A DNA stretch of 64,000 nt from an uncultured Bacteroidia bacterium (GTDB lineage: Bacteria > Bacteroidota > Bacteroidia > Bacteroidales > F082). The notes beneath the pieces were generated by a model, which made no database searches, was not told the DNA's origin, and saw only the letters and a program-made list of their open reading frames with translations. Within the stretch, counting starts at the first letter, position 1. Each line of letters starts with the position of its first letter. The stretch covers positions 1 through 64,000 of the forward strand of contig CADADR010000004.1 in assembly GCA_902786745.1 (NCBI GenBank). The letters run 5' to 3'. A program made the position numbers and the translations under genes. Below are positions 58,741 through 64,000 of this stretch, one piece after another.

Positions 58741-61503
58741 ATGAAACCAAATCATACTCAAATGGAATTTGAGGGTGACCTATTTAGTGGACTTGAGGAA
58801 CCGGAAGCGGTGCAGCCGGAGGCCACGCCATACGACAAGATTATTGAAACGCGCAAAAACGCCTCTTTTGCGGCCGAACAGATCGAAAGCCAAGACGAGG
58901 TTCAGGTAGTGGAAAGAAACGACATCCCCGAGGAGAAGCCGACAATCGAATACCACTCCCACCCCATTGAAGAGGTTAAGGCTGCTGCCAAAGCGTATTT
59001 CCATGGCGACGCACTGGCTGGCGACGTGTGGGCCAACAAATATGCATTGAAGGACAGCGATGGCAACATCTACGAACTCACGCCTGATGATATGCATCAC
59101 CGCATCGCCCGCGAGATTGCTCGCATCGAGCGCCGCTATCCCAACCCGATGAAGGAAGAGGAGATCTTTGAAGTGCTGAAGGACTTCCGCTACATCGTGC
59201 CACAAGGCAGCCCCATGACTGGCATCGGCAACGACTTTCAAATCTCGTCACTGTCGAACTGCTTCGTCATCGGTAACAACGGCGACTCCGATTCCTACGG
59301 CGGCATCATGAAGACCGACCAGGAACAGGTGCAGCTGATGAAACGTCGCGGTGGTGTGGGTCACGACCTGTCGCACCTCCGTCCCACTGGTAGCCCCGTC
59401 AAGAACTGCGCTCTCACCTCCACCGGCGTGGTGCCTTTCATGGAGCGCTATTCCAACTCCACCAAAGAGGTGGCTCAAGATGGTCGCCGCGGCGCCCTGA
59501 TGATGACCATCAGCATCAAGCACCCCGACTCGGAGGCATTCATCGACGCCAAGATGACCCAAGGCCGCATCACCAACGCCAACGTCTCTGTGCGCATTAC
59601 CGACGAGTTCATGCAATGCGTCAAGGAGAACAAGCCCTTCATCCAGCAATACCCCATCGATTCGCCCAACCCGAAATACACCAAGGAAGTGGACGCCCGC
59701 GCCTTGTGGAACAAGATCATCCACAATGCATGGAAGTCGGCCGAACCTGGCGTGATGTTCTGGGACACTATCATTCGTGAGTCCATCCCCGATTGCTACG
59801 CCGACCTAGGCTTCAAGACCTTGAGCACCAACCCCTGCGGCGAGATTCCGCTCTGCGCCTACGACAGCTGCCGACTGCTGGCCATCAACCTCTATAGTTA
59901 TGTCGACCACCCGTTCACGCCCGAAGCCCGCTTTAACCACCAGCTTTTCTCGAAGCACGTGGCCATCGCCCAGCGCATGATGGACGACATCGTCGACCTT
60001 GAAATTGAGAAAGTGGACGGCATCTTAGCTAAGATTGCTGCCGACCCCGAAGACGACGAAGTCAAACGCACAGAGGTCAACCTATGGAAGAACATCAAGG
60101 CGAAATGCCTGCAAGGTCGCCGCACAGGCATAGGCATCACCGCCGAGGGCGACATGCTGGCCGCTTTGGGCAAGCGCTACGCCTCTGACGAAGCCATAGC
60201 CTTCTCCACCGAGATCCAAAAACTGTTGGCCTACAACGCCTACCGTTCGTCTGTCAATCTGGCCGAAGAACGAGGCAAGTTCCCCATGTATGATGCCAAA
60301 CGCGAGGAGAACAACCCCTTTATCAAGCGTCTGCGTGCCTTGGACGAAGACCTCTACCAGAAAATGACGCGTGTGGGGCGCCGCAACGTCGCCATGCTGA
60401 CCATCGCCCCCACAGGCACCGTCAGCATCTGCACCCAGACCACCTCGGGCATCGAGCCCGTCTTCATGGTGGCCTACAAACGCCGCCGCAAGGTGAACCC
60501 CAACGACAAGGACGTCCATGTGACCTTCACCGACGTGACAGGCAACTCATTTGAAGAATACAACGTGTTCCACCATAAGTTCATCACCTGGCTTGAGGTA
60601 AACGGCTACAACGTGGATGAGGTTTTGCATTACGACGATGAAAAACTCAACGCCGTCATCGCCAAGTCGCCCTACTACAAGGCCACAGCCAACGACATCG
60701 ACTGGGTTAACAAAGTCAAAATGCAAGGCTCGATGCAGAAATGGGTTGACCATTCAATCAGCGTCACTGTGAACGTGCCCAAGGAGACGACAGAAGAACT
60801 CGTCAGTCAGATCTACATGACTGCATGGGAAAGCGGCTGCAAGGGCATGACCATCTACCGTGACGGCTCGCGCGACGGTGTGTTGGTCTCCAAGGACGAG
60901 AAGAAAGAGGAGAAAAAAGAAGCCAAGCCACAGGAAGGTGTTCGTCCCGACGACATCAGAGAAACGGTTGCACCACAACGTCCCAAAGAGTTGGAATGCG
61001 ACATCGTACGTTTCCAGAACAACTACGAGAAGTGGATCGCCTTCGTCGGCAAGCTGCATGGCAAACCCTATGAGATTTTCTTGGGCAAAGCCGAGGACTT
61101 CTTCCTGCCGCCATACGTCGAAAAGGGTGTAATCATCAAGGAAAAAATCAAAGGTGAGACCACCCGTTACGACTTCCGTTACAACGACAAGGATGGCTAT
61201 GAAGTGCTGATGCAAGGCCTGTCACGTTCGTTCGACAAGGAGTATTGGAACTATGCCAAACTCATCTCAGGCATCCTGCGTCACGGCATGCCTATCCAGT
61301 ATGTGATAGAATTGGTGCAGAACCTCAATGTTGAGGAAGAGAGCATCAACACTTGGAAGAACGGCATCGCCCGAGCCTTGAAGAAATACGTGCCCGACGG
61401 CATGGTCGACGAAAAGGAAAAATGTCCCAACTGCGGCGAGAAACTCGTCTTCGAGGACGGTTGCAAGCACTGCCGTAACTGCGGTTACTCCAAGTGCGGA
61501 TAA
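58741..61503 (+). CDS. nrdJ: Class II (adenosylcobalamin-dependent) ribonucleotide reductase
   Basis: A 920-residue reductase that makes deoxyribonucleotides without oxygen or an iron radical subunit. Key residues are the first redox Cys (SLSNCFVIGN, Cys174), the radical-site NPCGEIPLCAYDSC (Cys366, Glu368), PTGTVS and the second redox Cys (GCKGMTIYRDGSRDG, Cys700). The C-terminal tail has a zinc-ribbon pattern (CPNCGEKL ... CKHCRNCGYSKCG), as in NrdJ. A charged Lys/Glu-rich insert lies at ~720-745. I chose the ATG at 58741: the frame upstream starts with TTG inside a terminator hairpin. No cobalamin riboswitch is recognisable in the leader. Single-gene transcript. Confidence 0.93.
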   Translation: MKPNHTQMEFEGDLFSGLEEPEAVQPEATPYDKIIETRKNASFAAEQIESQDEVQVVERNDIPEEKPTIEYHSHPIEEVKAAAKAYFHGDALAGDVWANKYALKDSDGNIYELTPDDMHHRIAREIARIERRYPNPMKEEEIFEVLKDFRYIVPQGSPMTGIGNDFQISSLSNCFVIGNNGDSDSYGGIMKTDQEQVQLMKRRGGVGHDLSHLRPTGSPVKNCALTSTGVVPFMERYSNSTKEVAQDGRRGALMMTISIKHPDSEAFIDAKMTQGRITNANVSVRITDEFMQCVKENKPFIQQYPIDSPNPKYTKEVDARALWNKIIHNAWKSAEPGVMFWDTIIRESIPDCYADLGFKTLSTNPCGEIPLCAYDSCRLLAINLYSYVDHPFTPEARFNHQLFSKHVAIAQRMMDDIVDLEIEKVDGILAKIAADPEDDEVKRTEVNLWKNIKAKCLQGRRTGIGITAEGDMLAALGKRYASDEAIAFSTEIQKLLAYNAYRSSVNLAEERGKFPMYDAKREENNPFIKRLRALDEDLYQKMTRVGRRNVAMLTIAPTGTVSICTQTTSGIEPVFMVAYKRRRKVNPNDKDVHVTFTDVTGNSFEEYNVFHHKFITWLEVNGYNVDEVLHYDDEKLNAVIAKSPYYKATANDIDWVNKVKMQGSMQKWVDHSISVTVNVPKETTEELVSQIYMTAWESGCKGMTIYRDGSRDGVLVSKDEKKEEKKEAKPQEGVRPDDIRETVAPQRPKELECDIVRFQNNYEKWIAFVGKLHGKPYEIFLGKAEDFFLPPYVEKGVIIKEKIKGETTRYDFRYNDKDGYEVLMQGLSRSFDKEYWNYAKLISGILRHGMPIQYVIELVQNLNVEEESINTWKNGIARALKKYVPDGMVDEKEKCPNCGEKLVFEDGCKHCRNCGYSKCG

Positions 61504-61542
61504 GCTAAGAAGCAAACAGTTGTTTTTTTATCTTCATAATGG

Positions 61543-61576
61543 TGGGTCGCCGGCGCTTGCGTCGGCGATCTTTTTA
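61543..61576 (+). terminator. Terminator of nrdJ
   Basis: GTCGCCG (near 61546-61552) pairs with CGGCGAT around a 10-base loop, then CTTTTTAT. Confidence 0.8.
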
Positions 61577-62341
61577 TAAGCCGAACAACACCTTGGCATT
61601 AGTCGTTGTGACCTCAGCAAAGTCATCCAATGGCATTTGCAGAACATCGGCCATCCTTTGAACCGTATGAACCAAAAACGCAGGTTCATTGCGTTTGCCG
61701 CGGCATGGCACAGGAGCCAGATAGGGTGCATCCGTCTCCAAAACAATCCTATCCAAAGGAATATTAGGCAGATAATCCTTTACGCCACAGTTTTTATAAG
61801 TCGTCACGCCTCCTAGACCAAGATGAAAGCCCAATTCGAGATAGACTTTAGCTTCTTCTTCTGTTCCCGTGAAGCAGTGCATAATGCCGCGCAGTCCTCC
61901 GTCTTGTTTCTTTTCTAGGATCTTCACCATATTGTCGAAGGCATTACGACAATGAATTGAAAGCGGCAAATGGAGCTGCTTGGCCCATTCCAATTGGGTC
62001 TCAAAAGCATCTAATTGTTGCTTCTCAAAGGTCGCATCCCAATAGAAATCGAGGCCTACCTCCCCTACTCCGACATAAATGCCACGATCAAGCTCCTTTT
62101 CCATCGTGGCCAGCACCTCTTTGTAGTCCTCCTTGACTTCCTCGGGCTGCAGACCCATCATCACACGGGTACAGTCAGGATACTGTTCGTGCAGTTCAAG
62201 CATAGGCGCGATGGTAGATGCATCCACATTGGGCAGGAGCATCATCTTCACGCCTGCATCCAAAGCACGTTGAACAGCCTCGTTTCGGTCGAGGCTGAAT
62301 TGGTGGTCGTAAATATGGGTGTGGGTGTCGATGAGATACAT
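61574..62341 (-). CDS. tatD: TatD-family metal-dependent hydrolase (DNase)
   Basis: A 255-residue TIM-barrel hydrolase. The metal ligands can be read as DTHTH (His7, His9), GEVGLDFYW, SIHCRNA, IMHCFTG and ETDAPYLAP, which match TatD. TatD proteins are 3'-5' exonucleases or deoxyribonucleases involved in DNA repair or turnover. It follows hflX with a 2-base gap, so the two are co-transcribed with trpS upstream. Confidence 0.93.
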   Translation of the reverse strand: MYLIDTHTHIYDHQFSLDRNEAVQRALDAGVKMMLLPNVDASTIAPMLELHEQYPDCTRVMMGLQPEEVKEDYKEVLATMEKELDRGIYVGVGEVGLDFYWDATFEKQQLDAFETQLEWAKQLHLPLSIHCRNAFDNMVKILEKKQDGGLRGIMHCFTGTEEEAKVYLELGFHLGLGGVTTYKNCGVKDYLPNIPLDRIVLETDAPYLAPVPCRGKRNEPAFLVHTVQRMADVLQMPLDDFAEVTTTNAKVLFGL

Positions 62342-62343
62342 AG

Positions 62344-63537
62344 TCAGTACAAAAAACTATCGTAAGGATACCGTATTGCGTGCATATCTCGGATTTCCTT
62401 ATAAAGCAAATCACGGAATTCCTGGTAGTTGTCACGGTTCTTGGCGGAGATGAAGATGCAGTTTTCATTCATCTTGGCCATCCAGGTCTTTTTCAGATCC
62501 TCGTATGAGACATTTCGCTTGGTAGGTGGTGTCAGATCGTCGGGGTCTTTCTCCTCCCAAGTGTAGGCGTCGGTCTTGTTGAAGACGACAATGGTCTTCT
62601 TGTCGGCACAACCCAGCTCTGCCAAGGTCTGGTTCACCACCTCCATCTGCGCCTCGAAGTCGGGATGCGAGATGTCGACCACATGCAGCAGGATGTCCGA
62701 CTCACGCACCTCATCCAAGGTCGACTTGAACGACTCCACGAGATGATGCGGCAACTTTCGGATAAACCCAACAGTATCGGATAAAAGGAAAGGTAGGTTA
62801 TCCACCACCACTTTGCGCACCGTGGTGTCCAAAGTAGCAAAGAGCTTGTTTTCGGTGTAGACCTCCGACTTACTCAGCAGGTTCATGATGGTCGACTTGC
62901 CCACATTGGTATAACCCACGAGTGCCACACGCACCAATTTGCTACGGTTTTTGCGTTGCACGGTCTTCTGCTTGTCAATATCCTTAAGCTTTTCTTTCAA
63001 CAAGGCGATGCGTTCCAAAATCAAGCGGCGGTCGGTCTCGATCTGGGTCTCACCAGGACCACGCATACCGATACCACCACGTTGGCGCTCCAAGTGGGTC
63101 CACATACGGGTCAGACGAGGCAGAAGGTATTGGTATTGTGCAAGTTCCACCTGCGCCTTGGCGTGGGCAGTATGGGCATTGGAGGCGAAGATATCCAAAA
63201 TGAGGCTGGTACGGTCAAGGACACGACACTCTAAGGCTTGCTCCATGTTACGGGCTTGCGTGGCGCTCAACTCGTCGTCAATGACGGCAATCTCTATGTT
63301 CTCCGCCTTGATGTACTGGTGAATCTCCTCCAACTTGCCCGAACCGAGATAAGTCACGCTGCTTGGTCGATCCAATGGCTGCACAAAACGCGCCACGGGC
63401 ACACCGCCAGCTGTCTCCAACAGGAAAGCCAACTCGTCGAGGTATTCCTCCGTACGCTCGCGACCTTGTTGTTTACTGGCAACGGCAATAAGCACAGCCC
63501 TCTCGGGAATCTTTTCGTATGTGATAAAATCTCCCAT
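62344..63537 (-). CDS. hflX: HflX-family ribosome-associated GTPase
   Basis: A 397-residue GTPase with the HflX N-terminal domain (YLGSGKLEEIHQYIKAENI, VIDDELSATQARNMEQAL, VLDRTSLILDIFA), the RQRGGIGMRGPGETQIETDRR linker, and the G domain: G1 GYTNVGKST (208-216), G3 DTVGFI and G4 NKTD. HflX splits stalled or heat-damaged ribosomes. Its ATG overlaps the trpS stop by one base (TAATG). Confidence 0.95.
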   Translation of the reverse strand: MGDFITYEKIPERAVLIAVASKQQGRERTEEYLDELAFLLETAGGVPVARFVQPLDRPSSVTYLGSGKLEEIHQYIKAENIEIAVIDDELSATQARNMEQALECRVLDRTSLILDIFASNAHTAHAKAQVELAQYQYLLPRLTRMWTHLERQRGGIGMRGPGETQIETDRRLILERIALLKEKLKDIDKQKTVQRKNRSKLVRVALVGYTNVGKSTIMNLLSKSEVYTENKLFATLDTTVRKVVVDNLPFLLSDTVGFIRKLPHHLVESFKSTLDEVRESDILLHVVDISHPDFEAQMEVVNQTLAELGCADKKTIVVFNKTDAYTWEEKDPDDLTPPTKRNVSYEDLKKTWMAKMNENCIFISAKNRDNYQEFRDLLYKEIRDMHAIRYPYDSFLY

Positions 63538-64000
63538 TAATACTGTCTGAATCCTATGATTTTCCTTACCTCATTCAAGGTCTTCGCCGCGCTCTCGCGA
63601 GCCTTCTCGGCGCCCATGCGGGCGATGCGGTCGAGACGTTCAGTATCTGATGAGAACTCGATGATGCGCTCACGAATCGGAGCAACGGTCTTCTCCAAGT
63701 CCTCTGCCAGTTGTTTCTTCATGTCACCATAGCGGATGGAGCAGTCGTTCCACTTTTCGTCGAAGTATTTTACCGTCTCGGGCTCGCTGACGATGTTCAT
63801 CATCGTGAAGAGGTTTTGTATGACCTCAGGTTTGGGGCTGTTAGGCTCGGTCGGGCCGCTGTCGGTGACGGCACGCATTACCTTCTTACGCATGGTTTTC
63901 TCATCCTCGAAGAGGTAGATGCAGTTGCCATCGCTCTTACCCATCTTGCCGCTACCGTCCAATCCCGGCACCTTGATGGCATCGCCACCGAAATAGTAGT
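63537..64000 (-). CDS. trpS: Tryptophan-tRNA ligase (C-terminal part, N-terminus beyond window)
   Basis: A partial gene entering from the right edge, at least 154 residues visible (YYFGGDAIKVPGLDGSGKMGKSDGN onward, seen as separate stretches). KMGKSDGN is the KMSKS-type signature of class I synthetases, and GLDGSGKMGKSDGNCIYLF is typical of TrpRS. Then follow MRAVTDSGPTEPN and the helical C-terminal tail ending KIIGFRQY. The enzyme charges tRNA-Trp. It is the first visible gene of a trpS-hflX-tatD operon. Confidence 0.93.
   Translation of the reverse strand, partial: YYFGGDAIKVPGLDGSGKMGKSDGNCIYLFEDEKTMRKKVMRAVTDSGPTEPNSPKPEVIQNLFTMMNIVSEPETVKYFDEKWNDCSIRYGDMKKQLAEDLEKTVAPIRERIIEFSSDTERLDRIARMGAEKARESAAKTLNEVRKIIGFRQY

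Noticed and set aside
1..64000. CRISPR array, tRNA or rRNA
   Set aside because: No regular direct-repeat/spacer series and no cloverleaf or rRNA sequence was found by eye.

Overview
The window looks like a chromosomal segment of a Bacteroidota bacterium, most likely order Bacteroidales. The evidence is the AT-rich promoters with a TAnnTTTG -7 box just ahead of many start codons, several secreted proteins ending in type IX secretion (T9SS) C-terminal sorting domains (YPNP...KFVVR), a complete moxR-bat operon, a TonB-dependent receptor with a carboxypeptidase-like N-terminal domain, OmpA and OMP_b-barrel proteins, BspA-type leucine-rich-repeat proteins and a GldB-like lipoprotein. I saw no rRNA, tRNA, CRISPR array, phage or transposase.

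Layout. 1-3738: 5' part of a very large repetitive secreted protein (minus strand; its C-terminus lies outside the window). 4053-8948: biotin carboxylase/BCCP, acyl-CoA dehydrogenase and an M49-like peptidase lipoprotein. 9010-11913: a secreted beta-propeller with sorting domain. 12076-21285: eight-gene moxR-DUF58-bat operon (minus). 21441-27368 (plus): aspartokinase, a giant multi-cofactor flavoprotein, and an AAA+ ATPase behind three tandem dyads. 27437-29867: four small envelope proteins in one apparent operon. 30021-37991: three large secreted paralogues (one GLUG-repeat, two BspA-LRR) sharing a ~190-residue domain I do not recognise. 38054-45934 (minus): TPR regulator, an isolated EF-G, YifB/ComM, GldB-like lipoprotein, CinA. 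46039-49154 (plus): uridine phosphorylase-like enzyme, OmpA protein, beta-barrel. 49230-52886: beta-barrel and two M24 aminopeptidases. 52924-56843 (minus): TonB receptor, L28, MscS channel. 56918-61503 (plus): exosortase-like membrane protease, ROK kinase, class II ribonucleotide reductase. 61574-64000 (minus): TatD, HflX and the 3' part of trpS.

How it fits together. About half the window is cell-envelope or export biology: T9SS cargo, Bat proteins, outer-membrane barrels, lipoproteins and an exosortase-like protein. The rest is housekeeping (translation factors, nucleotide metabolism, aspartate-family amino acids) and peptide or acyl-CoA catabolism.

Most notable. (1) A single 1089-residue protein joins all domain types of the four-subunit dye-linked proline dehydrogenases. 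(2) A small exosortase-like protein with Cys, Arg and His in the expected places is coupled to a sugar kinase. (3) Genomic palindromic repeats lie in frame inside the sorting-domain regions of the three secreted paralogues. (4) A conserved unnamed domain occurs in four copies. (5) A BatC carries four InlB-like repeats and a glutamine-rich tail. (6) Tandem palindromes overlap the promoter of the AAA+ ATPase. Names are from recognition of sequence motifs only; no database search was possible.
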